Positions 17,910 through 26,465 of a stretch of 64,000 bases of DNA are shown in pieces. Position numbers and translations under genes: made by a program. This DNA comes from Bradyrhizobium retamae (GTDB lineage: Bacteria; Pseudomonadota; Alphaproteobacteria; Rhizobiales; Xanthobacteraceae). How positions within the stretch are numbered: the stretch's first letter is position 1; every line of letters begins with the position of its first letter. The DNA is taken from contig NZ_LLYA01000057.1 of assembly GCF_001440415.1 (NCBI RefSeq), forward strand, positions 1 to 64,000, read 5' to 3'. The notes under the pieces are model-generated. The model saw only the letters and a list, made by a program, of their open reading frames with translations, did not search any database and had not been told where the DNA came from.

Positions 17910-18128
17910 TGCATCCTCGTCATTGTCCGCCCGTGATGGGCCGGCGGGTCGTCAAATCTGGTTGCGTGCATTGTAGCCGTGGCAACACCGTCGTCGCTAG
18001 GTCAATTGCGCCACACCGCGCCGGAATAATGCGGTGTGAAGCGAAAAAGTTTCATGAAAACAAGTGTCTTGGCCGCTTGTTGCCACAATCGTGAGGGGCG
18101 GCGGAATTTGACGCCACCAAAGCGGGTT

Positions 18129-18932
18129 CTAAAGGGTGCCGCGCAGCCGCGGGCTATCGGCGTCCATCACCCAATCGGCAGGCAGCGCCGGGGCGCCTGA
18201 CGCCGCGCAATCACTGCGCCTGACTTCGTCGCGGGCGAACAATTCCGTAAGTTTCGTATCGTTGCCGGCCGAAAGCAGGATCAGCCGGTTCAGCATGCAG
18301 CCGATCGCGGCGCGGCGGGCCGGCACGCCCTCGCCCAGGCATGACCAGCCCGAGAGACGGAATTTCGGCTCATCGATGTGTTTGAAGAATCGGAGGCATG
18401 CGCTGGCGGCCTCCGTGCCGCCGACCCGGCGAAACAGGGTCACGGCGCCGAACTTGCTGGCGATGATTCCGGCGGCCTCCAGCTCGCGCGCGCCTGCCGG
18501 GTCCATCCTTGCAGCAAGGTAGCCGGCCGCTGAGCCGACCTGATCGATCTCTTCGCCCGGACGATAGATTTCGAGTTCGGCGACCGGCATGCCGCCGAGC
18601 CCGCTCCAGCGGAACACGTCCTTGCGGCCCCCCTCGGGGTGCCGCAAAACCTCGTAAGTCTCTATCTTGCCTGGAAAAATGAACTGGCTTACGGCGAACG
18701 CCGGAGCCATGCCCCCGGCCTGGCTCCAGGCCCTCGGCGCCGCCTCCATCGCCGTGATATCGGGCAAATGCCGCCATAGCGCGATACCGCCAATGGCCAT
18801 CAGCGCGAGCGTCATAAGATAGGCGCAGAGCCGTGCCAGCGTGCCGTAGACCTCGTCCACGAAGCTTACCAGCGCCGGGTGAATTGTCGTCCTATGATGG
18901 GAATCGGCCGAACCGGCCGGAAACGAATGCAT
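18129..18932 (-). CDS. membrane-anchored protein of unknown function
   Basis: 267 residues. One membrane helix is near residues 26-48 (LCAYLMTLALMAIGGIALW), with a ~220-residue predicted soluble region after it. The soluble part contains four Cys (ACLRFF, SWSCLGE, IGCML, SDCAAS) that could form disulfides if it is periplasmic. I recognise no family. The start at 18932 is an ATG (MHSFPAGS); a TTG at 18956 would add eight residues and neither has a clear ribosome-binding site. Related proteins seem to occur in other Bradyrhizobium genomes, but I cannot confirm this. Confidence 0.7.
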   Translation of the reverse strand: MHSFPAGSADSHHRTTIHPALVSFVDEVYGTLARLCAYLMTLALMAIGGIALWRHLPDITAMEAAPRAWSQAGGMAPAFAVSQFIFPGKIETYEVLRHPEGGRKDVFRWSGLGGMPVAELEIYRPGEEIDQVGSAAGYLAARMDPAGARELEAAGIIASKFGAVTLFRRVGGTEAASACLRFFKHIDEPKFRLSGWSCLGEGVPARRAAIGCMLNRLILLSAGNDTKLTELFARDEVRRSDCAASGAPALPADWVMDADSPRLRGTL

Positions 18933-19049
18933 CAAACGCCCAAACGCAGCCGCCAAACGTTGTCATATCGGCGTTTCTCGCATAGAAGCGCTGCCTTCTC
19001 CCTTTCCGCTTGACGCGGCAGGGCGGCATTTTTCCTCGGAGTGTGAATG

Positions 19050-20084
19050 ATGGGTTACAAAGTCGCTGTCGTCGGTGCGACCGGCAATGTCGGGCGCGAA
19101 ATGCTCAATATTCTCGACGAGCGCAAATTCCCCGCCGACGAGGTCGTGGTGCTGGCCTCGCGCCGCAGCGTCGGCGTCGAAGTGTCCTATGGCGACCGCA
19201 CCCTGAAGGTCAAAGCGCTCGAGCACTACGATTTCTCCGACGTCGACATCTGCCTGATGTCGGCAGGCGGTTCGGTGTCGAAGGAATGGTCGCCCAGGAT
19301 CGGCGCGGCGGGTGCGGTCGTGATCGACAATTCGTCAGCCTGGCGGATGGATCCGGACGTGCCGCTGATCGTGCCGGAAGTGAACGCCGATGCCGCCGCG
19401 GGCTTTGCCAAGAAGAACATCATTGCCAACCCGAACTGCTCCACCGCGCAGCTCGTGGTGGCGCTGAAGCCGCTGCATGACAAGGCCACCATCAAGCGGG
19501 TCGTGGTCGCGACCTATCAATCGGTCTCCGGCGCCGGCAAGGATGCGATGGACGAACTGTTCTCGCAGACCAAGGCCGTCTACACCAACAGCGAGCTCAT
19601 CAACAAGAAGTTCCCCAAGCGTATCGCCTTCAACGTCATCCCGGAGATCGACGTGTTCATGGAGGACGGTTACACCAAGGAAGAGTGGAAGATGATGATG
19701 GAGACCAAGAAGATTCTTGATCCCAAAATCAAGCTGACTGCCACCTGCGTGCGCGTGCCGGTGTTCGTCGGCCATTCGGAGGCCGTCAACATCGAATTCG
19801 AGAATCCGATCACGGCCGACGAAGCGCGCAACATCCTGCGCAACGCGCCGGGTTGCCTCGTGATCGACAAGCACGAGCCCGGCGGCTACGTCACGCCCTA
19901 CGAAGCGGCCGGCGAGGACGCCACCTATATCAGCCGCATCCGCGAGGATGCGACGGTGGAGAACGGCCTCGCACTGTGGTGCGTCTCCGACAATCTGCGC
20001 AAGGGCGCCGCCCTGAACGCGGTGCAGATCGCCGAATCCCTGATCAACCGCAAGCTGATCACCGCGAAGAAGAAGGCAGCGTAA
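19050..20084 (+). CDS. asd: aspartate-semialdehyde dehydrogenase
   Basis: 344 residues. It reduces aspartyl phosphate to the semialdehyde, the branch point to lysine (and diaminopimelate), threonine and methionine. The NADP loop VVGATGNVGREML is followed by the catalytic Cys in NPNCSTAQLVVALKPL and by the HSEAVNIEFE region with the general-base His. The start at 19050 (MGYKVAVVGATG) is 8 bp after GGAG; another ATG lies three bases earlier. With dapF in this window it covers two steps of diaminopimelate synthesis. Confidence 0.97.
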   Translation: MGYKVAVVGATGNVGREMLNILDERKFPADEVVVLASRRSVGVEVSYGDRTLKVKALEHYDFSDVDICLMSAGGSVSKEWSPRIGAAGAVVIDNSSAWRMDPDVPLIVPEVNADAAAGFAKKNIIANPNCSTAQLVVALKPLHDKATIKRVVVATYQSVSGAGKDAMDELFSQTKAVYTNSELINKKFPKRIAFNVIPEIDVFMEDGYTKEEWKMMMETKKILDPKIKLTATCVRVPVFVGHSEAVNIEFENPITADEARNILRNAPGCLVIDKHEPGGYVTPYEAAGEDATYISRIREDATVENGLALWCVSDNLRKGAALNAVQIAESLINRKLITAKKKAA

Positions 20085-20104
20085 GTAGCCGGGAATAGGG
20101 AGTA

Positions 20105-20150
20105 GCGAATAGCGAGTAGACTTCGTCCTTATTCGCTACTCGCCATTCGC
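20105..20150. repeat. near-perfect 15-bp inverted repeat between asd and can
   Basis: GCGAATAGCGAGTAG at 20105-20119 pairs with CTACTCGCCATTCGC at 20136-20150, with one mismatch and a 16-base loop. It separates convergent asd and can and could terminate transcription from either side, though no T-run follows. The type AGTAGCGAATAGCGAGTAG is a common Bradyrhizobium spacer motif. Confidence 0.6.
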
Positions 20151-20794
20151 TATTCGCCACCTCTCACGCTGCGAAATTCCTTCGCCTTCGGATCGAGCAC
20201 GAACAGCGAACCCTCGGCGACGCCGAAATAGGCGCCGTGTAATTCCATCTCGCCGCGCTCGACGCGGGCGCGCACGAACGGAAACGTCATCAGATTTTCC
20301 AGTGAGCGGAAGATCGCAGCTTTCTCGATCCTGATCGTGAACTCCTGCATCGTCTCGCGCTCGCGCTGTTCGACCACCTCGCCCGGCTTGATGAACATCG
20401 CCATCCAGCGGCCGATGAAGTCGCCCGGCGACAGCGGGTCGATCTTATCGATGAAGGCGCGAATGCCGCCGCACTGGGCATGGCCGAGCACGACGATATG
20501 CTTGATGCGCAGCACGTTGACTGCATATTCCAGCGCCGCGGAGACGCCATGGGCGCCGCCGTCCGGCTGATAGACCGGCACCAGGTTGGCGACGTTGCGC
20601 ACCACGAACAGCTCGCCGGGGCCGGCGTCGAAAATCACTTCCGGCGAGACGCGGGAATCGCAGCAGCCGATCACCATCACGGCAGGCGACTGGCCGCGCT
20701 CGGAGAGTTCCCGGTAGCGCGTCTGTTCAGTCGGCAGCCGTTGCGAGGTGAAGGCCCGGTAGCCATCGAGCAGATGTTGCGGGAAAGAGGTCAT
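20150..20794 (-). CDS. beta-class carbonic anhydrase
   Basis: 214 residues. It interconverts CO2 and bicarbonate in the cytoplasm. Zinc ligands are seen in GCCDSRVSPE (Cys, with the Asp-Arg dyad) and in GHAQCGGIRAF (His and Cys). The start at 20794 (MTSFPQHLLDGYRAF) gives the usual beta-carbonic-anhydrase N-terminus; a start six residues earlier at 20812 is less typical. It ends close to the asd stop on the opposite strand, with the inverted repeat in between. Confidence 0.95.
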   Translation of the reverse strand: MTSFPQHLLDGYRAFTSQRLPTEQTRYRELSERGQSPAVMVIGCCDSRVSPEVIFDAGPGELFVVRNVANLVPVYQPDGGAHGVSAALEYAVNVLRIKHIVVLGHAQCGGIRAFIDKIDPLSPGDFIGRWMAMFIKPGEVVEQRERETMQEFTIRIEKAAIFRSLENLMTFPFVRARVERGEMELHGAYFGVAEGSLFVLDPKAKEFRSVRGGE

Positions 20795-20895
20795 GGTGTC
20801 ATGCCTAACCATAAGCCGATGACGGGAACAAGGCTTTCAGGCCGCCGTGCGAGATGATATCGCGGAACCTCAAGGTCATACAAGGAAACCAGCCC

Positions 20896-21774
20896 ATGAT
20901 CCGTCCGCGCCGCAGCCTGTTGTTCATGCCGGGATCTAACACGCGGGCGCTGGAAAAGGCGCGCAACCTGCCGGCCGACGGAATCATCCTCGACCTCGAG
21001 GATTCAGTCGCGCCGGACGCCAAGGCAATGGCCCGCGACCAGATCGCCAAAGCGATTGCGGCGGGCGGGTTCGGCAAGCGCGAGGTGCTGATCCGGGTCA
21101 ACAGCCTCGATACGCCGTGGTGGGTCGAGGACGTCACCATGGCCGGCAAGGCGCGCCCCGACGGCATTCTGGTTCCCAAGATTTCCACCGTCGACGATCT
21201 CAACGCGATCGCCAATCGGCTCAGCGATATCAACGCGCCCACCTCGATCCGGGTCTGGGCCATGATCGAAACCGCGCGCGCGGTGCTGGACGCCGACAAG
21301 CTCGCCGCGGCATCGAGGGATTCCGAAACCAGGCTTGCGGGATTCGTGTTCGGGCCGAACGACATTTCGCGGGAAACGCGGATCCGCATGCAGCCGGGCC
21401 GCGCCACGATGATTCCGATGATCACGCACTGCATCCTGGCGACACGCGCGCACGGGCTGGAAATTCTCGACGGTCCCTACAGCGACATCAGCAACATCGA
21501 TGGGTTTGCGACCGAATGCGCGCAAGGCCGCGATCTCGGCTTCGACGGCAAGACGCTGATCCATCCGAGCCACATCGAGGCCTGCAACGCGATCTTCACG
21601 CCGCCGGCCGAGGAGGTCGAGCAGGCGCGCAAGGTCATTGCGGCATTCGAAAAGCCGGAAAACGCCTCGCGCGGGGCAATCCAGCTCGACGGGCGGATGG
21701 TGGAACGGCTGCACGCCGACATGGCGCGGCGCACGATCGCGATTGCGGATGCGATTGCGGCTATGGGGCATTGA
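20896..21774 (+). CDS. CoA-ester lyase of the HpcH/HpaI (CitE-like) family
   Basis: 292 residues. The start MIRPRRSLLFMPGSN, then ADGIILDLEDSVAPDAK with the metal-binding acidic residues, VLIRVNSLDTPWW, and MIETARAVLDADKLAA define the family that includes CitE, malyl-CoA lyase and citramalyl-CoA lyase. It probably cleaves or condenses a hydroxyacyl-CoA ester in the cytoplasm; the exact substrate is undetermined. The ATG at 20896 follows AAGGAAACC. It is divergent from the carbonic anhydrase gene across 101 bp. Confidence 0.88.
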   Translation: MIRPRRSLLFMPGSNTRALEKARNLPADGIILDLEDSVAPDAKAMARDQIAKAIAAGGFGKREVLIRVNSLDTPWWVEDVTMAGKARPDGILVPKISTVDDLNAIANRLSDINAPTSIRVWAMIETARAVLDADKLAAASRDSETRLAGFVFGPNDISRETRIRMQPGRATMIPMITHCILATRAHGLEILDGPYSDISNIDGFATECAQGRDLGFDGKTLIHPSHIEACNAIFTPPAEEVEQARKVIAAFEKPENASRGAIQLDGRMVERLHADMARRTIAIADAIAAMGH

Positions 21775-21807
21775 TCGCGTCGATCTCATCCTACAGGGGA
21801 GGGTAAG

Positions 21808-22599
21808 CTATCGCGAGCCGAACCTCTCCGCCGCCCAGGCATAGAGGCTGCCGGGGATCGGCTTTTCACCGCCGCGGCCTTTGGGCGAGATGTGCAGGCC
21901 GATGATTTGCGGATCGGCAAGCAAGCCTGAAAAATCCGAAGGCTCGAAGAACAGCCTTGGCTCGGCGTGCACCGCGTAGAACGACTGCTTCGGCAGCGCG
22001 TGCTGCAACTCGTCCGCGCGGCGCGCCAGCGCGGTGAGGGCGGCGGGGCCGTAGATCGCGACGCGGATGTCGGAGAGACGGCTCGATCGGCGACGCAACT
22101 GGCGCAGCATGAAGGTGAGGCGATGACGCAGCGCCAGCCAGTCCGGCGTCAGCTCCTCCTGCTCCATCAGTTCCTCGAACGCCCGCACGATCGGATCGTT
22201 TGTCGGCAGGTACAACACTGAATTGCCGAGTTGGCGCCGGCGCTCCCACGCGAAGTAAGGCTTTGCGGGATCGATCTCGATCGGTTTGAGCAGCAGCACG
22301 TCGGCGTCAAGCCACAATCCGGCGTTTTCTGCCATCAGCCGCATGCGGAAGAAATCGCTGAACTGCAGGATCGTCCAGTCGCGCCAGCTCCCATCAGCCT
22401 CGGGTGGACGCAGCCGCTCGGAAAAGGAATGCGGCAAGATCGCTTGCGCTTCGGCGTTGCCGACGCCGTCGGGCAGGCCGGGCAGTGGATCGAAACTGTA
22501 GACGGTGACCTTGTGGCCTGCGGCAACCTGCGATCTGAGGCAGGTCAGTCGCAGCCCGTCGAGCCGGCCGTGCCAGAAGGTGACGACGTCAGGCCGCAT
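21808..22599 (-). CDS. glycosyltransferase-like protein with DXD motif
   Basis: 263 residues. RPDVVTFWHGRLDGLRLTCL, YSFDPLPGLPDGV, and FFRMRLMAENAGLWLDADVLLLKPI form the pattern of the small family of glycosyltransferases with an Asp-x-Asp (LDADV) nucleotide-sugar site and the Leu/Tyr-x-D-x-D-V context, as in capsule or LPS sugar transferases. The start at 22599 has GGAGG eight bases upstream. It lies 58 bp downstream of leuD, and the leuD terminator sits between, so co-transcription is doubtful. The acceptor cannot be predicted. Confidence 0.78.
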   Translation of the reverse strand: MRPDVVTFWHGRLDGLRLTCLRSQVAAGHKVTVYSFDPLPGLPDGVGNAEAQAILPHSFSERLRPPEADGSWRDWTILQFSDFFRMRLMAENAGLWLDADVLLLKPIEIDPAKPYFAWERRRQLGNSVLYLPTNDPIVRAFEELMEQEELTPDWLALRHRLTFMLRQLRRRSSRLSDIRVAIYGPAALTALARRADELQHALPKQSFYAVHAEPRLFFEPSDFSGLLADPQIIGLHISPKGRGGEKPIPGSLYAWAAERFGSR

Positions 22600-22620
22600 C
22601 TGCGCCGCCTCCTCAACAAA

Positions 22621-22646
22621 AGAGCCCCGATTTTCGCCGGGGCTCT
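22621..22646 (-). terminator. rho-independent terminator after leuD
   Basis: On the minus strand AGAGCCCCG and CGGGGCTCT pair around an 8-base loop, followed by TTTTG. The hairpin starts 11 bp past the leuD stop. Confidence 0.88.
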
Positions 22647-22656
22647 CGTGGCACAA

Positions 22657-23262
22657 TCAGGCCCAGGCGCGCTCTTTCTTGAGCTTGGCCTCGTAATCGT
22701 CGATCGACGATTTCTTTTCCATGGTGAGGCCGATGTCGTCGAGGCCGTTCATCAGGCAGTGCTTGCGGAACGGATCGATCTCGAACTTCACCTTGCCACC
22801 GTCGGGGCCGCGGATCTCCTGGTTGGCGAGATCGATGGTCAGCGTTGCATTCGCCCCGCGCTCGGCGTCGTCGAACAGTTTGTCGAGGTCTTCCTGCGAG
22901 ACGCGGATCGGCAGAATGCCATTCTTGAAGCAGTTGTTGTAAAAGATGTCGCCGAATGAGGTCGAGATCACGCAGCGGATGCCGAAATCGAGCAGCGCCC
23001 ACGGCGCGTGCTCGCGGCTGGAGCCGCAGCCGAAATTGTCGCCGGCGACCAGCACCTTGGCGTTGCGATAGGCCGGCTGGTTTAGGACGAAATCCGGGTT
23101 CTCGCTGCCGTCGTCCCTGTAGCGCTGTTCCGAGAAAAGGCCCTTGCCGAGGCCGGTGCGCTTGATGGTCTTCAGGTACTGCTTCGGAATGATCATGTCG
23201 GTGTCGACATTGATGATCTTCAAGGGCGCCGCGACGCCTTCCAGTGTGGTGAACTTTTCCAT
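22657..23262 (-). CDS. leuD: 3-isopropylmalate dehydratase small subunit
   Basis: 201 residues. With LeuC it isomerises 2-isopropylmalate to 3-isopropylmalate. The family marks are [33 protein letters not shown] and [17 protein letters not shown]. The start at 23262 (MEKFTTLEG) is the conserved N-terminus; a few upstream residues are less likely. leuC is 3.2 kb away, so the two subunits are made from separate transcripts; this separated arrangement is usual in Rhizobiales. Confidence 0.97.
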   Translation of the reverse strand: MEKFTTLEGVAAPLKIINVDTDMIIPKQYLKTIKRTGLGKGLFSEQRYRDDGSENPDFVLNQPAYRNAKVLVAGDNFGCGSSREHAPWALLDFGIRCVISTSFGDIFYNNCFKNGILPIRVSQEDLDKLFDDAERGANATLTIDLANQEIRGPDGGKVKFEIDPFRKHCLMNGLDDIGLTMEKKSSIDDYEAKLKKERAWA

Positions 23263-23372
23263 CGATCGCACTTCCCGGTTGAAAAGGTGGGACGGGTCGG
23301 TGATTTATCGCGAATATGGCCACGGCAAAAGGCCAATTTGCGCATGGGCCGCCTGTTTTGGCGCGAACCGGC

Positions 23373-23771
23373 CTAGTCTGCGGCGGCCTCGATCCCCTCC
23401 ATATCGGCGTCCGACAGCCCGAAATGGTGCCCGATTTCGTGGATCAGGACGTGGCGGACGATATGGCCCAGCGTTTCCTCATGCTCGGCCCAGTAGTCGA
23501 GGATCGGACGGCGGTAGAGCCAAATCATGTTGGGAAGGCGGGCTATGTCCTGGTTGCTCTGGTGCGGCAGGCCGACGCCCTGGAACAGGCCGAGCAGGTC
23601 GAACTCGCTCTGCGCCTGCATCTCGTCCAGGACCTCGTCGGTCGGAAAATCGTCGACGCGGATGATCACGCCTTCGCACAGGGTACGAAATCCCTTGGGC
23701 AGGCGCTCGAACACCTCATGCGCCATGGCTTCCATTTCGGCGAGCGAGGGGGCTTTTGCTTCGGTCCACAT
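23373..23771 (-). CDS. small zinc metallopeptidase-family protein (minimal zincin)
   Basis: 132 residues. The motif VLIHEIGHHFGLSDADM is a classic HExxH zinc site with a third ligand (here the Asp in LSD), as in the acid-type minimal zincins (DUF1025). Neighbouring residues RRPILDYWAEHEETLGHIVRHV complete the domain. The family is of unknown substrate. The start at 23771 (MWTEAKAPSLAEM) fits related proteins; an ATG 12 residues upstream at 23807 would also be in frame. It is divergent from the following secreted gene. Confidence 0.87.
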   Translation of the reverse strand: MWTEAKAPSLAEMEAMAHEVFERLPKGFRTLCEGVIIRVDDFPTDEVLDEMQAQSEFDLLGLFQGVGLPHQSNQDIARLPNMIWLYRRPILDYWAEHEETLGHIVRHVLIHEIGHHFGLSDADMEGIEAAAD

Positions 23772-23879
23772 CACGTCGTATTTAGCGTGTGTTATGCCCA
23801 GGCGCATACTAGTTTTGCGAGTTGATTTTGACGCGCCAATCGGTGACCGTACCGGGGGATCAGTTTTGGGTGGACTTCA

Positions 23880-24221
23880 ATGAAGCGGATTGTGACGGCC
23901 GCCATATCGGCTGCCTTGTCGGCTGTCTTGGCCGGGCTTTTGCTCCCTGACGTGGCGGCTGCGCAGGCGCAGACGGCGTCATCAGCGCTGCGGACCGCGC
24001 AGGCGCCGCAGCCGATCGTCACGGATGTTTCCGCCCAGCGCCGGCGCCCGCTGCGGCGCGTGCCGATTTATCGCAGCGAGCCGTGGGCTCCCAGTGTCTA
24101 TCCGCGCTACAACCCAGGGCCGAACGCCGTGCGCGATTGCACCGCACATTACGTGCAGGAGTCCCGGCCGAGCGGCACGGTGATCACCCCGCGCATGAAC
24201 TGCTGGTGGCAGCCGGGCTAG
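23880..24221 (+). CDS. secreted basic protein (array member 1, TDVSAQRR type)
   Basis: 113 residues. Residues 1-29 are a signal peptide (AAISAALSAVLAGLLLPDVAAA). The mature N-terminal region contains VTDVSAQRRRPLRRVPIYR. The C-terminal half holds two Cys (RDCTAHYV, MNCWWQPG) that could form a disulfide. The TDxSAQRR tag is shared with the Tyr-rich protein at 24941-25246. I recognise no known family. It is the first of four secreted genes that alternate in type. Confidence 0.8.
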   Translation: MKRIVTAAISAALSAVLAGLLLPDVAAAQAQTASSALRTAQAPQPIVTDVSAQRRRPLRRVPIYRSEPWAPSVYPRYNPGPNAVRDCTAHYVQESRPSGTVITPRMNCWWQPG

Positions 24222-24511
24222 ATTCGTCCCCTCTCTATTTTTCTGTCGAGCATTTTCCGACGGGCACCGAGTAGGGCTCTGTGGACAAACGCTGTTGATG
24301 TTGCTGACGGCGATCTGCGCAAACTGTGCGCGCGAGATCGCGGCAAGCAGCATCCGTTCATGTTCGTGTCGCATTCTTCATGTTCACGGCGCACTCATTC
24401 ACACCTCATTCAAGTCGCTTGCTTCAGTCTGTGCACGTGTCGCGGCGATGCCGTTAGTTGATGCAAGCCATTCGGCGCAGACGTGCATCCGACGACCCGA
24501 GGAGACTGGAT

Positions 24512-24808
24512 ATGCAGGTAGTGAAGGTTTTTGGGCTTGCGGCCGTTGGCGCCTTGCTGGCGTTTGCCGCTCCGGCCGAGCGTGCCAATGCGCTGTCGCT
24601 CAGCAATCCCGGCGCCGCCGCGGCGGTTCAGGAGGATGCCAGGTTGGCGACGACGGAAGTGCATTGGCGACATCACCGCTACCATCACCGCTACCATCAC
24701 GGCTACCATCACCATCATCACCGGTGGCATCGCTGGCGCCACCACCATCATCGCCACCACCATCATCGCCATCACCACCATCATCATCGTCACTGGCACC
24801 GCTGGTGA
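24512..24808 (+). CDS. secreted His-rich protein (array member 2, ALSL...TTEV type)
   Basis: 98 residues. A signal peptide ends near ERANA, and the mature protein begins ALSLSNPG. After LATTEVHWRHH comes a tail made almost entirely of His with Arg, Tyr and Trp (HRYHHRYHHGYHHHHH, then HHHHRHHHHRHHHHHH). Such tails bind transition metals such as nickel, zinc or copper in vitro; that is an inference. The start at 24512 has GAGGAGA six bases upstream. The mature N-terminus resembles that of the Gly-rich protein at 25438-26091. A terminator follows at 24833. Confidence 0.85.
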   Translation: MQVVKVFGLAAVGALLAFAAPAERANALSLSNPGAAAAVQEDARLATTEVHWRHHRYHHRYHHGYHHHHHRWHRWRHHHHRHHHHRHHHHHHRHWHRW

Positions 24809-24832
24809 TTGCGGCAGCTTGGTGCAGATGCC

Positions 24833-24861
24833 AACAGGCCCGCTTCATCGCGGGCCTGTTT
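24833..24861 (+). terminator. terminator after the His-rich protein gene
   Basis: AACAGGCCCGC at 24833-24843 pairs perfectly with GCGGGCCTGTT at 24850-24860 around a 6-base loop. Only a short T-run follows, so efficiency is uncertain. Confidence 0.7.
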
Positions 24862-24940
24862 CGATTTCAGCAGTCGCCTTGAAACTGGCGAGATTACCGT
24901 CTGTTATCTCTGACATCAGCTTCAGCAAGAGGAGTCCATC

Positions 24941-25246
24941 ATGAGGAGCTTGATCTCTGCAGCCCTTGTCGTCGGCGCGCTTGCGGTCGTCGGGCCGGCG
25001 GCGATTGATAGGGCCGCCGCGGCGCCGCAGGCGAAGGCGAAAAGCGCCGGCACATCCGGCGCCACAGATCTAAGCGCGCAACGGCGCTACTATCGTCACT
25101 ATAGCTATTATCGTCCGTACTACCGTCCGTATTATCGCCCTTATTACTACCGGCCCTATTACGCGCGGCCCGTCTACTATCGGCCGTATCCTTACTACGC
25201 CCCCGCGCCGTTCACATTCGGCATCGGGTTTGGGCCGTTCTGGTAG
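24941..25246 (+). CDS. secreted Tyr/Arg-rich protein (array member 3, TDLSAQRR type)
   Basis: 101 residues. The signal peptide ends near DRAAAAPQA. The mature region has SGATDLSAQRRYYRHYSYY, followed by repeats of (Y)YRPYY (RPYYRPYYRPYYYRPYY), and ends PFTFGIGFGPFW. The TDLSAQRR tag matches TDVSAQRR at 23880. The Tyr-rich repeats suggest a cell-surface or cross-linking role; this is a guess. AGAGGAG precedes the ATG. Confidence 0.83.
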   Translation: MRSLISAALVVGALAVVGPAAIDRAAAAPQAKAKSAGTSGATDLSAQRRYYRHYSYYRPYYRPYYRPYYYRPYYARPVYYRPYPYYAPAPFTFGIGFGPFW

Positions 25247-25437
25247 TAAGCGTGCACAACCTCTGTCAGCCGCAGAAATCTCTTTAACGCGCTTTCCTGC
25301 GCATTCATCGCTGAGGTCGGCGCATTCATGGCGCGTTCACGTGTCTGTCTCTAACTTCATGTTGGGAGCGATCGCAGAGGACGCGACGCGAGCCAGCCGC
25401 AGAGCGGCGCGCGTCGCCGGTTAGGGAGGATAAATCC

Positions 25438-26091
25438 ATGACAACATACGATCCTGGACGCGGCCTGGTCCGCCGTCTGGGCGTTACGGCTGCGGCAGTA
25501 TTCGCGCTCGCAGCGGCATCACAACAGCGCGCCGAGGCGCTTTCGCTAGCGACCCCCGGCACGGCGCCGTCAGCGAAATATGCAACGGACGGACTGACGA
25601 CCGAGGTTCAACACCGCCCGACGATCGGTGGTGGCTTCCGCGGCGGCGGTGGTGGTGGCGGTTTCGCCGGCGGCGGCTTTCGCGGCGGTGGTGGCGGCGG
25701 TTTCGCCGGCGGCGGCTTCCGCGGCGGCGGACCGGCCTTTCATGGCGGCGGCTTCCGCGGTGGCGGCGCGGCCTTTCACGGCGGTGGGTTCAGAGGCGGT
25801 GGGTTGGCGATCCACCGTGGCGGCTTTCGTCCGGCACCCGGCTTCCACGGCGGCGGACCCCGCTTCGTACATCGTCACGCCTTTCATCGCCCACACTTCC
25901 GCCATCGGCCGCACTTCCACCACCGGCGCCACTTCCACAGCCGCTTCTACATCGCGCCGGCCTACTACCCGGCCTACTACCCGGCCTACTATTATCCGCG
26001 CCGCTGCCGCGTGATCTGGACCTATTATGGGCCGCGCAGGGTCTGCAGGCCGCCGTGGTGGTGGCGCCACCGCTACTACGCCTATTGGTGA
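25438..26091 (+). CDS. secreted Gly/His/Tyr-rich protein (array member 4, ALSL...TTEV type)
   Basis: 217 residues. A signal peptide (AAAVFALAAASQQRAEA) is followed by ALSLATPG and LTTEVQHRP, the same tag as in the His-rich protein at 24512. Residues ~63-125 are (G)GGFRGGG/AF repeats, then His-rich (RHAFHRPHFRHRPHFHHRRH) and Tyr-rich (PAYYPAYYPAYYYP) stretches, ending in a Trp/Arg-rich C-terminus. Low-complexity secreted proteins of this sort occur in Bradyrhizobium; function is unknown. GGGAGGA lies just upstream of the ATG. Confidence 0.83.
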   Translation: MTTYDPGRGLVRRLGVTAAAVFALAAASQQRAEALSLATPGTAPSAKYATDGLTTEVQHRPTIGGGFRGGGGGGGFAGGGFRGGGGGGFAGGGFRGGGPAFHGGGFRGGGAAFHGGGFRGGGLAIHRGGFRPAPGFHGGGPRFVHRHAFHRPHFRHRPHFHHRRHFHSRFYIAPAYYPAYYPAYYYPRRCRVIWTYYGPRRVCRPPWWWRHRYYAYW

Positions 26092-26105
26092 GACAGGTTG
26101 AAATG

Positions 26106-26133
26106 AAACAGGCGCCCGAAAGGGCGCCTGTTT
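26106..26133. terminator. bidirectional terminator between the Gly-rich gene and the small conserved gene
   Basis: AAACAGGCGCCC-GAAA-GGGCGCCTGTTT is a perfect 12-bp hairpin with T/A ends, so it can act on both strands. It lies between the two convergent genes. Confidence 0.9.
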
Positions 26134-26150
26134 GAGACAATGCTACTTGG

Positions 26151-26363
26151 CTAGTCCCAATCCTTGCCGCGCCACGGCTTTAGCTTCCACGGTGTCAGCG
26201 TCTCCATCCGCCATTGCTGCCAGTGCTCCGGCGGCCAGTGACTGAGGCGCGAGGCTTCCTTAGTGGCGATAGGCTGGAGGTCGACGATGCGCGGCGTCGT
26301 GCGCCGCCGCACCTGCCGCGTCGCTTCGCTGATCATATCGACAAATTCAGGCTTGTCGGTCAC
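26151..26363 (-). CDS. small conserved protein of unknown function
   Basis: 70 residues, cytoplasmic by composition. MTDKPEFVDMISEATRQVRR begins the protein; it is Trp-rich at the C-terminus (WPPEHWQQWRME, WKLKPWRGKDWD). It lies 102 bp downstream of leuC on the same strand and probably belongs to its transcript. No family is recognised. Its ATG at 26363 has AAGGGACTT-like purines upstream but no strong ribosome-binding site. Confidence 0.7.
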   Translation of the reverse strand: MTDKPEFVDMISEATRQVRRRTTPRIVDLQPIATKEASRLSHWPPEHWQQWRMETLTPWKLKPWRGKDWD

Positions 26364-26465
26364 GGCAAAAGTCCCTCGCGAAAGCGCTTCGCAAGGGGCC
26401 AGTGTGCGCTCTTGCCTGTTAACGGGCCGTTTCCGGAACGTCTCGCTATCTAGACAAAGGAAGCG

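Noticed and set aside
24660..24805. Tandem CAC/CAT-rich repeats that could look like a CRISPR or satellite array
   Set aside because: The repeats are in frame inside the His-rich protein gene and have no spacer-repeat pattern.
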